From the NCBI GenBank assembly GCA_020057245.1, contig JAGVGD010000012.1:1-64000 (forward strand): a stretch of 64,000 nt of DNA. Reading direction: 5' to 3'. Made by a program: the position numbers and the translations under genes. Below, piece by piece: positions 29,463 through 40,740 of this stretch; position 1 is the first letter of the stretch; each line of letters opens with the position of its first letter. This stretch comes from Thiobacillus sp. Lineage in GTDB: Bacteria; Pseudomonadota; Gammaproteobacteria; Burkholderiales; Thiobacillaceae. A model generated the notes under the pieces. It was not told the origin of the DNA. It saw only the letters and a program-made list of their open reading frames with translations, and did no database searches.

Positions 29463-30253
29463 TGCGTCTGCCCCAGCGCCTGGCTGAATGCCTGCGCGCA
29501 CGCCAGCCGGCAGACAAGGTGGCGTGTGTGCATGCCTTGCAGGCCGACTGGCTGGCCGGCCTTGTGGCCGTTGACCGTGACGCCGGGCGAGCCCCGATCG
29601 ACCGCCCCGGGCAGCCCGATCAGCCTGAACTGATTCCGCCCCAGCAGGTGCCACGCCGCCGCGCCGACACGTTGGCAGGTCGTGCAGCCCTGATTCATGC
29701 GCTGGCGCATATCGAATTCAACGCGATCAATCTGGCGCTCGATGCCGCGCATCGCTTCGCCGGCTTGCCACCCGCGTATTACGCCGACTGGCTGCGGGTG
29801 GCCGACGAAGAAGCCTCGCATTTCGACTTGCTGAATGCGCACCTGGCCACGCTCGGCCACACCTATGGCGACTTTCCAGCACACAACGGTTTGTGGGAGA
29901 TGGCGCTGAGAACCGCAGAGGATCCGCTGGTGCGCATGGCGCTGGTGCCGCGCGTGCTCGAAGCGCGTGGGCTCGACGCCACGCCGCTGATCGTCGGCAA
30001 ACTGAAGGCTGCGCAGGACCTGCGCATGGTGGAGATTCTGGGGGTGATCGAGCGCGACGAGATCGGCCATGTCGCCATCGGCAGTCACTGGTTCGAGCAT
30101 CTGTGCCGTGCGCGCGGACTGGAACCGGCGGCGACGTTCCGCCGCTTGCTGGTCGAGTACGATGCGCCGCCGCTGAAGCCGCCGTTCAATCTCGAAGCGC
30201 GCCGCCAGGCCGGCTTCAGCCAGCCCGAACTCGACTGGTTGAGCCGTCTATAG
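29462..30253 (+). CDS. DUF455 family ferritin-like protein
   Basis: 263 residues from the ATG that overlaps the lptG stop. The helical core carries ferritin-like metal motifs: HIEFNAI, ADEEASHF and ERDEIGHVAIG. DUF455 proteins are predicted di-iron or related proteins; no substrate is known. Coupling with lptFG is positional only. The stop is separated by one base from the stop of the convergent next gene. Confidence 0.85.
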   Translation: MRLPQRLAECLRARQPADKVACVHALQADWLAGLVAVDRDAGRAPIDRPGQPDQPELIPPQQVPRRRADTLAGRAALIHALAHIEFNAINLALDAAHRFAGLPPAYYADWLRVADEEASHFDLLNAHLATLGHTYGDFPAHNGLWEMALRTAEDPLVRMALVPRVLEARGLDATPLIVGKLKAAQDLRMVEILGVIERDEIGHVAIGSHWFEHLCRARGLEPAATFRRLLVEYDAPPLKPPFNLEARRQAGFSQPELDWLSRL

Positions 30254-30254
30254 A

Positions 30255-30725
30255 TTACAAACCCAGGGTTGTGGCCGAGACGTGGGTTTGCGCGCGCTGC
30301 CACATCGCCTCGAAGCCCTGATGCAGGTTGACGGTGCGGCTGGGGTCGTCCAGATAGAGCGCGCCGCGCAAGGCGGTTTTGTCCGCGCGGATCAGTGCGC
30401 TGTGATGGTCGGCCACGGCAAACGCCTGATCAGGGCGCGGCGCATCCGGGTCGGCCTGGCGGATTTCGAGGACATGGCTGAAGTCGCGCAGCAGTTGCAT
30501 CAGGCGCGGGCAATCGCGACTGAGGTGATGAATGTTGTCGAGCAGGAGCTCGATGCGATGCCCGCTGCCGGCTACGCACAAGGCGCGCAAGGCGGCATGG
30601 CGCGGCAGCTGGTCGAGGTCGAACAGGCTCAGATCAGTGTCGTACACGCGCAGCTGGCGATGGGTGCGCGCCAGCAGCGCATCGAAGGCTGCGTGCAATT
30701 CAGAAGGGGTTGCGAACTCAGTCAT
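30255..30725 (-). CDS. Conserved hypothetical protein downstream of roxA
   Basis: 156 residues from MTEFATPSELHAAFD; the ATG overlaps the roxA stop (ATGA). Soluble alpha/beta protein with patterns such as 'RVYDTDLSLFDLD', 'HRIELLLDNIHHLSRDCPRL' and 'FAVADHHSALIRADKTALRGALYLDDPSRT', resembling one half of a phospholipase D-like fold, but without an HKD catalytic motif. Function unknown. Confidence 0.78.
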   Translation of the reverse strand: MTEFATPSELHAAFDALLARTHRQLRVYDTDLSLFDLDQLPRHAALRALCVAGSGHRIELLLDNIHHLSRDCPRLMQLLRDFSHVLEIRQADPDAPRPDQAFAVADHHSALIRADKTALRGALYLDDPSRTVNLHQGFEAMWQRAQTHVSATTLGL

Positions 30726-31837
30726 GATGGGGCGATCTCCAGCCAGCCGGCTTCGTACCATTCGTAAAAACGCTCGCGCAACGTGGCTGGAACGGCAGCG
30801 AGCTGGTGGTGGTCGGCGAGTTGTTGCAGGGCGGCGGTCTCATCCGCCGTGCTGTCGAAGGCTTCGCCATTGATGAAAAAGCGGCTGCCGATGAACAGCA
30901 GGCGGGACTTGGGGTTCAGCGTGACGCCCGTTTTGCCGGCGCGCTTGTTGAAGGCCGCGAAACTGACGGGGGCCTCGGGCGGGTCGAAAAACACATTTGG
31001 CTTGGGTTCGGACAAATAGCATCCGGTGAATTCCGCAATGTCGCGCTTGCTCCACTGGATGCGGGCGATCATGGCTTCGATCTGGCGCAGCATGGCGCGG
31101 CCGATTTCGCCGGGGTGCGCTTGCAGGCGCAGGTCGGGGTCGGCGTAGCGGCCTTCCAGGGTTACGCTGTCCTGCAGGTGCATCAGGAAGCCCTGCGCCA
31201 GTTCGTGGGTCGTGGGGGCGCGGAAGCCGATCGAATAGGTCATGCAGGCATCTTCGGCGATGCCGTAATGCGCCACATGCGGCGGCAGATAAAGCATGTC
31301 GCCGGGGCCAAGCAGCCATTCTTCCTCGGGCTTGAAATGGCGCAGGATCCTGAGCGGTACATCGTCCAGTATCGTCAGGTCGGTTTGGGTACTGATTTGC
31401 CAGCGGCGGTGTCCCTGGCCTTGCAGCAAAAAAACGTCATACGAATCGAAGTGCGGGCCGACGCTGCCGCCGGGCACGGCATAACTCACCATCAGGTCGT
31501 CCAGCCGGGCGTGCGGGATGAAATTGAAGCGGGCCAGCAGGGCATCCGCTTCAGGCAGCACATGATTGAGCGATTGCACCAGCAGCGTCCATTCGTGCTT
31601 GGGCAGCCGTTTGAAGTCGCTTTTCCTGAAGGGGCCGTGATCGAATTGCCAGTGGCGGCCCTCCCCCTGGATCAGTCGCGATTCGACGTCTTCGCGCATT
31701 GCCAGCTGCCGCATGGCATCAGGCGTCAGCAGGCCGGAAAAATCCGGTACGGCGTTGCGGATCAACAGCGGGCGTTTGTGCCAGTAGTCGCGCAGGAAAC
31801 GGGTGGGGCTCAAGCCGCCGAGCAGGGTTTGGGTCAT
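30722..31837 (-). CDS. roxA: Ribosomal protein L16 arginine hydroxylase RoxA (YcfD-like JmjC)
   Basis: 371 residues, a JmjC/cupin 2-oxoglutarate oxygenase. Fe(II) ligands: H129 and D131 in GPHFDSYDVFLLQG and H190 in PPHVAHYG. The C-terminal half has the dimerisation and winged-helix parts of YcfD-type ribosomal oxygenases. E. coli YcfD hydroxylates an arginine of L16. Divergent from slyD. Confidence 0.9.
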   Translation of the reverse strand: MTQTLLGGLSPTRFLRDYWHKRPLLIRNAVPDFSGLLTPDAMRQLAMREDVESRLIQGEGRHWQFDHGPFRKSDFKRLPKHEWTLLVQSLNHVLPEADALLARFNFIPHARLDDLMVSYAVPGGSVGPHFDSYDVFLLQGQGHRRWQISTQTDLTILDDVPLRILRHFKPEEEWLLGPGDMLYLPPHVAHYGIAEDACMTYSIGFRAPTTHELAQGFLMHLQDSVTLEGRYADPDLRLQAHPGEIGRAMLRQIEAMIARIQWSKRDIAEFTGCYLSEPKPNVFFDPPEAPVSFAAFNKRAGKTGVTLNPKSRLLFIGSRFFINGEAFDSTADETAALQQLADHHQLAAVPATLRERFYEWYEAGWLEIAPS

Positions 31838-31976
31838 GCCGCCGATTATAACGATGCCGTCGGGGGCGGCCTGTTAGAATGCTGCCGGAAATTACGTGGC
31901 CGCCTCCGTATTCGGGAATCCGCCTCATCCAAGTCGCACCCGGAATACCCTCATTCTCATTGCCAAAGGAACTCAA

Positions 31977-32459
31977 GTGAATATCGTCAAAAACACCGTT
32001 GTAACTCTCACCTACATCGTCAAGGATGCGGATGGCAACCTGCTCGAAGAGAGCAACGAGCCTGTCAGCTACCTGCATGGCGACTATGACAATATTTTCC
32101 CGCTGGTCGAGCGTGCGCTCGATGGCAAGACCACGGGCGAAAAAGTGGAAATGAAGCTGCAGCCAGCGGACGCTTTCGGCGAATTTGACGAAAATCTGGT
32201 GCGCATGGAGCCGCGCGAAAGCTTTCCGGCCGACATCGAGATCGGCATGCAGTTCGTCGGTTCACCCGACAGCGGTGGCGAGGAAATGCTCTACACCGTG
32301 ACCGATATCGCCGAAGACAAGGTGGTGGTCGATGGCAATCACCCGTACGCAGGGCAGGCGGTGCATTTCCAGTGCGTGGTGTCCGACGTGCGTGAAGCGA
32401 CGGCGGATGAAATTACGCATCGCCATGCGCACGGCGAGCACGGCCACCATCATCATTGA
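31977..32459 (+). CDS. slyD: FKBP-type peptidyl-prolyl isomerase SlyD
   Basis: 160 residues from a GTG at 31977, six bases after AAGGA. FKBP domain interrupted by the chaperone insert, and a His-rich tail HRHAHGEHGHHHH that binds nickel in E. coli SlyD. Start pattern NTVVTLTYIVKDADGNLLEES and 'YLHGDYDNIFPLVERALDGK' are typical. Confidence 0.95.
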   Translation: MNIVKNTVVTLTYIVKDADGNLLEESNEPVSYLHGDYDNIFPLVERALDGKTTGEKVEMKLQPADAFGEFDENLVRMEPRESFPADIEIGMQFVGSPDSGGEEMLYTVTDIAEDKVVVDGNHPYAGQAVHFQCVVSDVREATADEITHRHAHGEHGHHHH

Positions 32460-32491
32460 TTCGTATGGGATAAATGCGGCCGGGCTGTCTC

Positions 32492-32517
32492 CCCGGACAC
32501 TTCATGAAGTGTCCGGG
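32492..32517. terminator. Perfect 26-base palindrome between slyD and accA
   Basis: The whole 26-base stretch (starting CCCGGACACTTC) equals its own reverse complement and is followed by TTAAAAT rather than a T run. It is probably the slyD terminator, but a protein-binding site is also possible. Confidence 0.6.
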
Positions 32518-32567
32518 TTAAAATGCCCGGCTACCTGTTCTCTGTGACGGTTTGCTCCAGACTTTCA

Positions 32568-33536
32568 ATGAAAACTACCTTTCTCGACTTTGAACAGCCC
32601 ATTGCCGAACTTGAGTCCAAGATCGAAGAGCTGCGCTTTGTGCAGGACGACTCCGCACTGGATATTTCGGAAGAAATCCGCCGCCTGCAGAAAAAAAGCC
32701 AGACGCTGACCAAGGACGTCTACGCCAAGCTCAACGCCTGGCAGGTGTCTCAGGTAGCACGGCACCCGCAGCGGCCCTATACGCTGGATTATGTGGCGGG
32801 TCTGTTTACCGATTTTTCCGAATTGCATGGCGACCGTGCATTTGCCGACGACGCGGCGATTGTCGGCGGCATGGCACGCTTCAACGGCGAGCCCGTGATG
32901 GTGATCGGCCATCAGAAAGGCCGCGACACCAAGGAAAAAATCTACCGCAATTTCGGCATGCCGCGCCCTGAGGGGTATCGCAAGGCGCTGCGGCTGATGC
33001 GGCTGGCAGAGAAATTCAGCATGCCGGTTTTCACCTTCATCGATACGCCGGGCGCCTATCCCGGCATCGGCGCGGAGGAGCGCGGCCAGTCCGAAGCCAT
33101 CGCCCGCAATCTTTACGTGATGGCCGAGCTGCGTACGCCGGTGATCTGCTCCATCGTCGGCGAAGGCGGCTCGGGCGGCGCGCTGGCGATCGGCGTCGGC
33201 GACCGTACGCTGATCCTGCAATATTCGACCTATTCGGTCATCTCGCCCGAAGGCTGCGCGTCCATTTTGTGGAAAAGCGCCGACAAGGCGTCGGTTGCCG
33301 CCGAGACGCTGGCGATCACGGCCGACAAGCTGAAAGCCAATGGCCTGGTCGATCGCATCGTCGAAGAGCCCGTGGGCGGCGCCCAACGCGACTGGGATGC
33401 GCTGTTCCAGACGATGCGCCGCGCGCTGACCGATACTTTGGGCGAGTTGCGCAAACAACCGCTGGACGCGCTGCTGGATGCGCGTTACAAACGCTTGCGG
33501 GCGTATGGCAGCTTCAAGGAAACGCCTGCCAAATAA
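32568..33536 (+). CDS. accA: Acetyl-CoA carboxylase carboxyltransferase subunit alpha
   Basis: 322 residues from [22 protein letters not shown]. With AccD it transfers carboxyl from biotin to acetyl-CoA, the first step of fatty acid synthesis. The oxyanion-hole region '[15 protein letters not shown]' and '[20 protein letters not shown]' are present. The next gene, tilS, overlaps its end. Confidence 0.97.
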   Translation: MKTTFLDFEQPIAELESKIEELRFVQDDSALDISEEIRRLQKKSQTLTKDVYAKLNAWQVSQVARHPQRPYTLDYVAGLFTDFSELHGDRAFADDAAIVGGMARFNGEPVMVIGHQKGRDTKEKIYRNFGMPRPEGYRKALRLMRLAEKFSMPVFTFIDTPGAYPGIGAEERGQSEAIARNLYVMAELRTPVICSIVGEGGSGGALAIGVGDRTLILQYSTYSVISPEGCASILWKSADKASVAAETLAITADKLKANGLVDRIVEEPVGGAQRDWDALFQTMRRALTDTLGELRKQPLDALLDARYKRLRAYGSFKETPAK

Positions 33537-34854
33537 CCCTGTCCCTGCCGCCGTGGCGGCCGGGCTGGCACGCCACGTTGCGCCTCACGCCCGGCTGACG
33601 CTGGCTTTGTCGGGCGGGGTGGACTCGGTCGTTCTGTTGCACGCGCTGCTGGCGTTGCGTGCCCATCATCCGTTTCATCTCAATGCGGTTCACGTTCACC
33701 ATGGCCTGTCGGAGCACGCCGACGCCTGGGCGGATTTCTGTACTGAATTGTGTTCGGCGCATGCGCTTGAGCTGACGGTACATCGCGTGCAGATTACGCG
33801 CGATGATGCGGCGGGCATCGAAGCGGCGGCGCGCCGTGAACGCCAGGCGATTTTTGCTGCGCTTGACACCGATTTTCTGCTGACCGCGCACCACCTCAAC
33901 GACCAGGCGGAAACCCTGCTGCTGCAATTGCTGCGCGGCGCCGGGCCGAAGGGGCTGGCGGCCATGGCGGCGATGCAGGTGCGGCGCGGCTGGCGGGCGA
34001 CGCACTGGCGGCCGTTGCTGGGCGTGACACGCGCAGACGTGCTCGACTATGCGCGCGCGCATCAACTGGCGTGGGTGGAAGACGAAAGCAATCAGGATCC
34101 GCGCTACCGCCGCAATGCCCTGCGCCATTCCGTGCTGCCTTTGTTGAACGCCCATTTTCCCGGCGCTGACGCGACCCTTGCGCGGGCGGCCGGTCTGCAG
34201 GCCGAGGCGGCCGGATTGCTTGATGATCTGGCACGGCTGGATGCCGCGACGGCGATTGCGGGCGAGCGGCTGGATTGTGCGTGTCTCGACGCGCTGTCGA
34301 GGCCGCGCGCGCGCAACCTGTTGCGCTACTTCATCGAGCAACGCGGCCATCCACAACCCAATATGCGGCAACTCAACGAGGCCCTGCAGCAGTTGCGCGA
34401 CGCCCGCCAGGATGCCCGCGTATGCGTCAGTCTGGGGCGCGACGCGCTGTGGCGCTATCGCGGCGGCGCCTATCTGGTGCCCGTGGCGCCCGCTTACGCC
34501 GGGCCGGTGCGCTGGCAGGGCGAGGCGATTCTGCAGGTTCCCGCAGCCGGTGTGGCTGTCAGTCTGGAGGCGGTCGAGGGCGCCGGCTTGAAACGTATGC
34601 TGCTGGATGCGGGCGAGGTGACGCTGGGCGTGCGTCAGGGCGGCGAGCGTCTGCGCCTGCATCCGGGCGGCCCGCACCGCAGCCTGAAAAACCTGCTGCA
34701 GGAGCACGCCATCCCACCCTGGCAGCGCGGTCATTTGCCGCTGCTATGGTGTAACGGACAGCTATTGTGGGCGGCGCATATCGGGCTGGATGCCGATGCG
34801 CTTGCTGCGCCTGGCGAAGCCGGGGTTCAGCCGCGGGTTGCCGCGGAGGGGTGA
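33505..34854 (+). CDS. tilS: tRNA(Ile)-lysidine synthetase
   Basis: 449 residues from the ATG at 33505, overlapping accA by 32 bases; a GTG at 33553 is an alternative start. N-type ATP pyrophosphatase with P-loop LALSGGVDS and '[25 protein letters not shown]' typical of TilS, and the C-terminal substrate-binding domains. It makes lysidine in the AUA-reading tRNA-Ile, an essential change. accA-tilS adjacency is common in proteobacteria. Confidence 0.95.
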   Translation: MAASRKRLPNNPVPAAVAAGLARHVAPHARLTLALSGGVDSVVLLHALLALRAHHPFHLNAVHVHHGLSEHADAWADFCTELCSAHALELTVHRVQITRDDAAGIEAAARRERQAIFAALDTDFLLTAHHLNDQAETLLLQLLRGAGPKGLAAMAAMQVRRGWRATHWRPLLGVTRADVLDYARAHQLAWVEDESNQDPRYRRNALRHSVLPLLNAHFPGADATLARAAGLQAEAAGLLDDLARLDAATAIAGERLDCACLDALSRPRARNLLRYFIEQRGHPQPNMRQLNEALQQLRDARQDARVCVSLGRDALWRYRGGAYLVPVAPAYAGPVRWQGEAILQVPAAGVAVSLEAVEGAGLKRMLLDAGEVTLGVRQGGERLRLHPGGPHRSLKNLLQEHAIPPWQRGHLPLLWCNGQLLWAAHIGLDADALAAPGEAGVQPRVAAEG

Positions 34855-34973
34855 ATGCGTCACCTAGCCGTTTTGTCGACGATAGATGGGGTCGGCAAGA
34901 AGGCCTCGTGCTATGCTAGCGGGCTGATTTACATGGTTTTTTGAACGTTTTATCTAACTTTCTGGAGCATCAC

Positions 34974-35399
34974 ATGGCTGTCCAACGCACTTTTTCCATT
35001 ATCAAACCCGATGCCGTCGCCAAGAACGTGATCGGCAAGATCGTCAGCCGCTTTGAGAGCAATGGCCTCAAGGTGGTGGCATCGAAGATGAAGCACCTGT
35101 CGCGTCAGGAAGCCGAAGGTTTCTACGGCGTGCATCGCGAGCGCCCTTTCTTCAAGGATCTGGTCGACTTTATGATCTCGGGCCCGGTGGTGTTGCAAGT
35201 GCTGGAAGGCGAGGATGCAATTGCCAAGAACCGCGAACTGATGGGCGCGACCGATCCGAAGAAGGCCGAAGCCGGCACCATTCGCGCTGATTTCGCCGAG
35301 AGCATCGATGCCAATGCCGTGCATGGCTCCGACGCGCCGGAAACCGCTGCGCAGGAAATCGCCTACTTCTTCCCCGCGAGCGAAGTGTATAGCCGCTGA
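34974..35399 (+). CDS. ndk: Nucleoside diphosphate kinase
   Basis: 141 residues, standard for Ndk. The active histidine is in '[10 protein letters not shown]' near the C-terminus, with KPDAV at the N-terminus. The ATG at 34974 follows CTGGAG; an earlier start would add non-homologous residues. It balances NTP pools. 119 bases of promoter space precede it. Confidence 0.98.
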   Translation: MAVQRTFSIIKPDAVAKNVIGKIVSRFESNGLKVVASKMKHLSRQEAEGFYGVHRERPFFKDLVDFMISGPVVLQVLEGEDAIAKNRELMGATDPKKAEAGTIRADFAESIDANAVHGSDAPETAAQEIAYFFPASEVYSR

Positions 35400-35411
35400 T
35401 CGGTTGACTGG

Positions 35412-36515
35412 ATGCCGCAAAACCTGCTCGATTTCGACCTCGAAGGACTGACTGCCTGGTTCACTGAACTCGGCGAGAAGCCCTTTCGCGCCAAACAGGT
35501 GTTCCACTGGATACACCAGTCCGGCGTGGCCGATTTTGCGCAGATGACGGATATCGCCAAAAGCCTGCGCGAAAAGTTGCAGCTGCATGCGGTGGTGCAG
35601 GCGCCTGCAATCAGCTATGCGCACACCTCAAACGATGGCACACGCAAGTGGCTGTTCGATGTCGGGGTTGCCAACGGTATCGAGACGGTGTTCATCCCGG
35701 AAGACGACCGCGGCACGCTGTGCGTGTCGTCGCAAGTAGGGTGTGCGCTGGAGTGCACGTTTTGCTCGACCGGGCGGCAGGGTTTCAACCGCAATCTCAG
35801 CGTGGCGGAAATCATCGGCCAGTTGTGGGTAGCTATCCATAGCCTGCGCGGCGAGGTCAATCGCACCAGTGGCGAGATCGCCGAGCGTCCGGTCAGCAAT
35901 GTGGTGATGATGGGCATGGGCGAGCCGCTGGCGAATTTCGAGAACGTGGTGACGGCGCTCGGCGTCATGCTCGACGACCATGCCTACGGCCTGTCGCGGC
36001 GACGCGTGACGGTGTCGACCTCGGGCATCGTGCCGGCGATGGACCGGCTGGCCGAGCGCTGCCCGGTGGCGCTGGCCGTGTCGCTGCACGCCCCGAACGA
36101 TGCGCTACGCGACCAGATTGTGCCGATCAACAGGAAATATCCGTTGTGCGAGCTGATGGCGGCATGCCGGCGCTATCTGGTGCATGCGCCGCGCGATTTC
36201 ATCACCTTCGAGTACGTCATGCTGGCCGGGGTGAACGACCAGCCCGAGCACGCGCGCCAGTTGATCGAACTGACGCGCGACGTGCCGTGCAAGTTCAATC
36301 TCATCCCGTTCAATCCGTTTCCCGATTCGGGTTATGAAAAACCGCGTCACGACACGTTGCGCGCGTTCCGTGAAATATTGCAGGACGCGGGCTATGTCGT
36401 CACCACGCGCAAGACGCGAGGCGACGACATCGACGCGGCGTGCGGCCAGTTGGCAGGCAAGGTGGCCGACAAGAGCGGACGCGTGATGAAACGCATGAAT
36501 CAGGAGGCAGCGTGA
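35412..36515 (+). CDS. rlmN: Dual-specificity RNA methyltransferase RlmN
   Basis: 367 residues. Radical-SAM motif CALECTFC (C111, C115, C118) and the C-terminal methylated cysteine C344. It methylates A2503 of 23S rRNA and A37 of some tRNAs. Twelve bases after ndk; its stop overlaps the pilW start (GTGA). Confidence 0.97.
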   Translation: MPQNLLDFDLEGLTAWFTELGEKPFRAKQVFHWIHQSGVADFAQMTDIAKSLREKLQLHAVVQAPAISYAHTSNDGTRKWLFDVGVANGIETVFIPEDDRGTLCVSSQVGCALECTFCSTGRQGFNRNLSVAEIIGQLWVAIHSLRGEVNRTSGEIAERPVSNVVMMGMGEPLANFENVVTALGVMLDDHAYGLSRRRVTVSTSGIVPAMDRLAERCPVALAVSLHAPNDALRDQIVPINRKYPLCELMAACRRYLVHAPRDFITFEYVMLAGVNDQPEHARQLIELTRDVPCKFNLIPFNPFPDSGYEKPRHDTLRAFREILQDAGYVVTTRKTRGDDIDAACGQLAGKVADKSGRVMKRMNQEAA

Positions 36516-37294
36516 AAAAATGGATGGTGTTGGCCGCGGCCTTGCTTGTTGCCGGTTGTACGACAAGCAAGAAAGCACCTGAACAAAAAACCAGCGGATT
36601 CGCCCAGATTAGCAGTGCCAGCGCGGCAACCCAGCGCGCCCGCACCTTCACTGAACTGGCGGCAGCCTATTACGATCGCGCCCAGTACAAAATTGCGCTC
36701 GATGAACTGCGCAAGGCAATTGCAGCGGAGAGTGATTACGGTCCCGCTTATAACGTCTATGGCCTGGTTTACATGGCGCTGGGGGAGGACAAGCTGGCCG
36801 ATGACAATTTTCGTCGCGCCATCGATCTGAACCGGCTGGATTCCAATGCGCGCACCAACTATGGCTGGTTTCTATGCACGCGCGGCCAGTACGAGGCCGG
36901 GCAGGCCCAGTTCACCGAGGCGCTGAACAATCCGCTGTACGCCCAGCCTGAACGCGCCATGATCAATGCCGGCCTGTGCGCCGAAAAGAAAGGCGACATG
37001 TTGCTGGCTGAGCAGCACATGCTGCAAGCGCTGAAGCTGCAGCCCGACAATCCCAATACCATTCTGAGCCTTGCCGATCTGAATTTCCGCCAGGGGCGCC
37101 TGATGGATGCGCGTCGCTTGCTGGACCGGCATGACGAACTGGCGCAGCCGTCTGCGGCCAGCCTGTGGCTGGGGGTGCGTCTGGAACGCAAACTGGGCGA
37201 CCGCGCGCAGGAAGCGGCGTATGGATTGCAATTGCGCAAACGCTTTCCCGATTCAAACGAGGCGCAAATGTTGCAGGCTGGGAAGTACGAATGA
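36512..37294 (+). CDS. pilW: Type IV pilus biogenesis lipoprotein PilW/PilF
   Basis: 260 residues from GTG at 36512 after CAGGAGG. Lipoprotein signal with lipid cysteine C16 (LLVAGC). Six TPR units follow, as in the pilotin PilF/PilW that places the secretin PilQ in the outer membrane. Order rlmN-pilW-rodZ-ispG is conserved. Confidence 0.92.
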   Translation: MKKWMVLAAALLVAGCTTSKKAPEQKTSGFAQISSASAATQRARTFTELAAAYYDRAQYKIALDELRKAIAAESDYGPAYNVYGLVYMALGEDKLADDNFRRAIDLNRLDSNARTNYGWFLCTRGQYEAGQAQFTEALNNPLYAQPERAMINAGLCAEKKGDMLLAEQHMLQALKLQPDNPNTILSLADLNFRQGRLMDARRLLDRHDELAQPSAASLWLGVRLERKLGDRAQEAAYGLQLRKRFPDSNEAQMLQAGKYE

Positions 37295-38145
37295 GCGAAC
37301 AGGATCAGGCATCGGTCGGCCAGATATTGCGCGAAGCGCGCGAAGCGCAGGGGCTTGCCCTGGAAAATGCGGCGATTCGTCTGCACTTGATGCAACGTCA
37401 GATCGAGGCGATGGAGGCGGATGATTTTGCCAGCCTCGGGCAGCCCGTGTTTGCGCGTGGCTTTGTGCGCAACTATGCGCGCCTGTTGGGCCTGGCGCCG
37501 GAAGGCTTGCTGGCACGGATGGAAGGCGCTCCGGCCGAACCAGCAACGGTGAGCCCCTTGCCGACGCCATCGCACCGCTCATGGCTGACTTCGCCCTGGC
37601 TGCTCCTGCTGTTGCTGGGGGTGCTGTTGCTGGGCGCGATCCCGGTCGCCTTGTACTGGTGGCTTAACAGCGAGGTGGAGGAGCCCCGCCCGGCGCCGGC
37701 GGCGGTGCTGCAATCACGCCCCGCGCCTGTTCCCGCTCCGGCGCCTGCGCCTGTTTCAGCCCCGATCCCGGAATTGCCGCTCGCCGCGCCGCCTGTTGTT
37801 TTGCCGGAGGCAACGCCGACCGCGCCTGCTGCTGTTCCGCCTGCCGCGCCGTCCGCCGAGCCGACCGAAGACGGTGCGCCTGCGGCCGCTGTGCCGGGTG
37901 CGGTCAATGGGGCACTGCATCTGGAGTTTGGCGCAGACTCCTGGACCGAGATCAAGGACGCCAGTGGCAAAATGATCCTGCGCAAGCTCAACACGGCCGG
38001 CAGCAGCGTGGATGTTTCCGGCATGCCCCCGTTCAATCTGGTGATCGGCAACGCGGCGCAGGCGAAACTGACCTACAACGGCCGGCCAATCGACCTGAAA
38101 CCTTTTGTCGATGTGACGGTTGCCCGATTCACCCTCGAAGAATAG
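37291..38145 (+). CDS. rodZ: RodZ-family cell-shape protein (HTH_25 and DUF4115)
   Basis: 284 residues; ATGA overlap with pilW. Cytoplasmic helix-turn-helix (about 10-75) that in RodZ binds MreB, one membrane helix (about 108-130), a proline/alanine-rich linker (about 135-205) and the periplasmic DUF4115 beta domain. It couples the MreB cytoskeleton to wall synthesis. Confidence 0.9.
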   Translation: MSEQDQASVGQILREAREAQGLALENAAIRLHLMQRQIEAMEADDFASLGQPVFARGFVRNYARLLGLAPEGLLARMEGAPAEPATVSPLPTPSHRSWLTSPWLLLLLLGVLLLGAIPVALYWWLNSEVEEPRPAPAAVLQSRPAPVPAPAPAPVSAPIPELPLAAPPVVLPEATPTAPAAVPPAAPSAEPTEDGAPAAAVPGAVNGALHLEFGADSWTEIKDASGKMILRKLNTAGSSVDVSGMPPFNLVIGNAAQAKLTYNGRPIDLKPFVDVTVARFTLEE

Positions 38146-38158
38146 CCACGCTGGAAGA

Positions 38159-39379
38159 ATGATGTCTCAGATAGTGCGTCGCAATTCCCGTCAGGTGCGG
38201 GTCGGAAACGTGTTGGTCGGCGGCGATGCGCCCGTCGTGGTGCAGTCGATGACCAATACCGATACCGTTGACATCACCGCCACCGTGCAGCAGGTGCAGG
38301 CGCTTGCCGAGGCTGGCTCGGAGCTGGTACGGATCACCGTCAACACGCTGGAGGCGGCGGCTGCGGTGCCGCGTATCCGCGATCGCCTGGACGCGCTGGG
38401 CTGCCGGGTGCCCCTGATCGGCGACTTTCATTTCAATGGCCACAAGCTGCTGACGCAGGTGCCCGAGTGCGCCGAGGCACTGGCCAAGCTGCGCATCAAT
38501 CCGGGCAATCTCGGGCGCGGCAACAAGCGCGACGAGCAGTTCGCGACCCTGATCGAAGTGGCCTGCCGCTACGACAAGCCGGTGCGCATCGGCGTGAACT
38601 GGGGCAGCCTCGATCAGGCGCTGGCGGTGCGCATGATGGACGACAACGCGCGCAAGCCGCAGCCGGAAGACGCCGAGGTGGTGATGCGCCGCGCGATGGT
38701 TGCTTCGGCGCTGGAGTCGGCGCACAAGGCGGAGGAGCTCGGCCTCGGCGGCGACAAGATCATCCTCTCGTGCAAGATGAGCCGGGTGCAGGATCTGATC
38801 TCGGTGTATCAGGACCTTGCCGCTGCGTGCGACTATCCGCTGCATCTCGGCCTGACCGAAGCAGGGATGGGCAGCAAGGGCATCGTGGCGTCGACCGCCG
38901 CCCTGTCGGTGCTGTTGCAGCAGGGCATCGGCGACACCATCCGGATTTCCCTCACCCCCGAGCCGGGTGGCGAGCGCACCAAGGAAGTACAGGTCGGCCA
39001 GGAAATCCTGCAGGCGCTGGGCTTGCGTGCATTTACGCCGCAAGTCACGGCGTGTCCGGGCTGTGGCCGCACCACCTCGACCGTGTTCCAGGAGCTGGCG
39101 CAGGACATCGAGACCTATCTGCGTACCCAGATGCCCGTGTGGCGCGGCCAGTACGCCGGCGTCGAGTCGATGCAGGTGGCGGTGATGGGTTGCGTGGTCA
39201 ACGGACCCGGCGAATCCAAGCACGCCAACATCGGTATTTCGCTGCCCGGCACCGGCGAAGTGCCGGTCGCACCAGTGTATGTGGATGGCGAAAAAACCGT
39301 GACACTGAAAGGCGACCGCATCGCTGCGGATTTCCAGGCGATCGTCGAGGACTACGTGCAGCGGCGGTATGGACATTAA
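38159..39379 (+). CDS. ispG: 4-hydroxy-3-methylbut-2-en-1-yl diphosphate synthase
   Basis: 406 residues. [4Fe-4S] ligands from CPGCGRT and GCVVNGPGE near the C-terminus. It makes HMBPP in the MEP isoprenoid pathway. Two successive ATGs (38159, 38162) follow GGAAG; either may be used. TIM-barrel motifs such as [12 protein letters not shown] are clear. Confidence 0.97.
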   Translation: MMSQIVRRNSRQVRVGNVLVGGDAPVVVQSMTNTDTVDITATVQQVQALAEAGSELVRITVNTLEAAAAVPRIRDRLDALGCRVPLIGDFHFNGHKLLTQVPECAEALAKLRINPGNLGRGNKRDEQFATLIEVACRYDKPVRIGVNWGSLDQALAVRMMDDNARKPQPEDAEVVMRRAMVASALESAHKAEELGLGGDKIILSCKMSRVQDLISVYQDLAAACDYPLHLGLTEAGMGSKGIVASTAALSVLLQQGIGDTIRISLTPEPGGERTKEVQVGQEILQALGLRAFTPQVTACPGCGRTTSTVFQELAQDIETYLRTQMPVWRGQYAGVESMQVAVMGCVVNGPGESKHANIGISLPGTGEVPVAPVYVDGEKTVTLKGDRIAADFQAIVEDYVQRRYGH

Positions 39380-39441
39380 AAAACCTTTGTCCTTTTATGC
39401 CCTTCAGGGTATTCGCGGATAAAAAAATTGATTTCTAGAAC

Positions 39442-40701
39442 ATGAGCAACAACAACATTCAATCCGTGCGTGGCATGAACGACTGCCTGCCCGAGATGAG
39501 CGATACCTGGCAGACATTCGAGTCCATCGTGCGCGACTGGCTGCGGCGCTACGGCTACCGCGAGATGCGCACGCCGATTCTGGAACAGACGCATTTGTTC
39601 AAGCGCGCCATCGGCGAGGTGACCGACATCGTCGAGAAGGAGATGTATACCTTCGTCGACGAACTCAACGGCGAATCGCTGACCTTGCGTCCGGAAGGCA
39701 CGGCGTCGGCGGTGCGTGCGGTGATCCAGCACAATCTGCTGTACGACGGCGGCAAACGGCTGTGGTACGCCGGCCCGATGTTCCGTCACGAGCGCCCGCA
39801 AAAAGGCCGCTACCGGCAGTTCCATCAGGTGGGCGTCGAGGCTTTGGGATTTGCCGGACCGGATACCGACGCCGAACTGATCGTGATGTGCGCCGATTTG
39901 TGGCGCAAGCTGGGGATCGCCCCCAGCCTGCAGATCAACACCCTGGGCGACCCCGAATCGCGGCAGCGTCACCGCGCGAAACTGATCGCGTATTTCGAGG
40001 CGCATCAGGATGCGCTCGACGAGGATGCCAAACGCCGGCTGCACAGCAATCCGCTGCGCATTCTCGACAGCAAGAATCCTGCGATGCAGGCGCTGAACGA
40101 CGCCGCGCCCCGGCTGATGGATGAGATCGACGAGGCTGCGCTGGCACATTTCGATGCTCTGCAGGCCATCCTGCGCGACCATGGCATTGCGTTCGAGATC
40201 AACCCGCGCCTGGTGCGTGGCCTCGATTACTACAACCGCACCGTGTTCGAGTGGGTGACCGACCAGCTCGGCGCGCAGGGAACGGTGTGTGCGGGCGGCC
40301 GCTACGACGGCCTGATCGAGCAACTGGGCGGCAAGCCCGCACCCGCGGCCGGGTTCGCCATGGGAATCGAGCGCTTGCTGGCGCTGATGGAAACCGGCAG
40401 CGTCGCGCTGGCGACGCCGGTGCCCGACGCGTATATCGTTCACGCCGGCGAAGCGGCGCAGGCTTACGCCTGGCAAGTGGCCGCCGCACTGCGCGGTGCT
40501 GGGCTGGATACCGTGCTGCATTGCGGCGGCGGCAGTTTCAAGTCGCAGATGAAAAAAGCCGACGCCAGCCGCGCGCGCTACGCGCTGATCATCGGCGACG
40601 ATGAAGCCGCCGCGCAGCAGGTCAGCCTCAAGCCCTTGCGCGATGGCGCAGAGCAAACCCGGACCGAGCTGGCGCTCGCAATCGATTTTCTGAAACGCTG
40701 A
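39442..40701 (+). CDS. hisS: Histidine--tRNA ligase
   Basis: 419 residues. Class II motifs: '[15 protein letters not shown]'-type motif 2 (here [14 protein letters not shown]), HisA motif [14 protein letters not shown] and [13 protein letters not shown]. Charges tRNA-His. Distinct from the short paralogue hisZ at 53.1 kb. Confidence 0.98.
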   Translation: MSNNNIQSVRGMNDCLPEMSDTWQTFESIVRDWLRRYGYREMRTPILEQTHLFKRAIGEVTDIVEKEMYTFVDELNGESLTLRPEGTASAVRAVIQHNLLYDGGKRLWYAGPMFRHERPQKGRYRQFHQVGVEALGFAGPDTDAELIVMCADLWRKLGIAPSLQINTLGDPESRQRHRAKLIAYFEAHQDALDEDAKRRLHSNPLRILDSKNPAMQALNDAAPRLMDEIDEAALAHFDALQAILRDHGIAFEINPRLVRGLDYYNRTVFEWVTDQLGAQGTVCAGGRYDGLIEQLGGKPAPAAGFAMGIERLLALMETGSVALATPVPDAYIVHAGEAAQAYAWQVAAALRGAGLDTVLHCGGGSFKSQMKKADASRARYALIIGDDEAAAQQVSLKPLRDGAEQTRTELALAIDFLKR

Positions 40702-40740
40702 ATTTCCGAATCAAGCAACAACATTTAAAGGTAGAGCACG

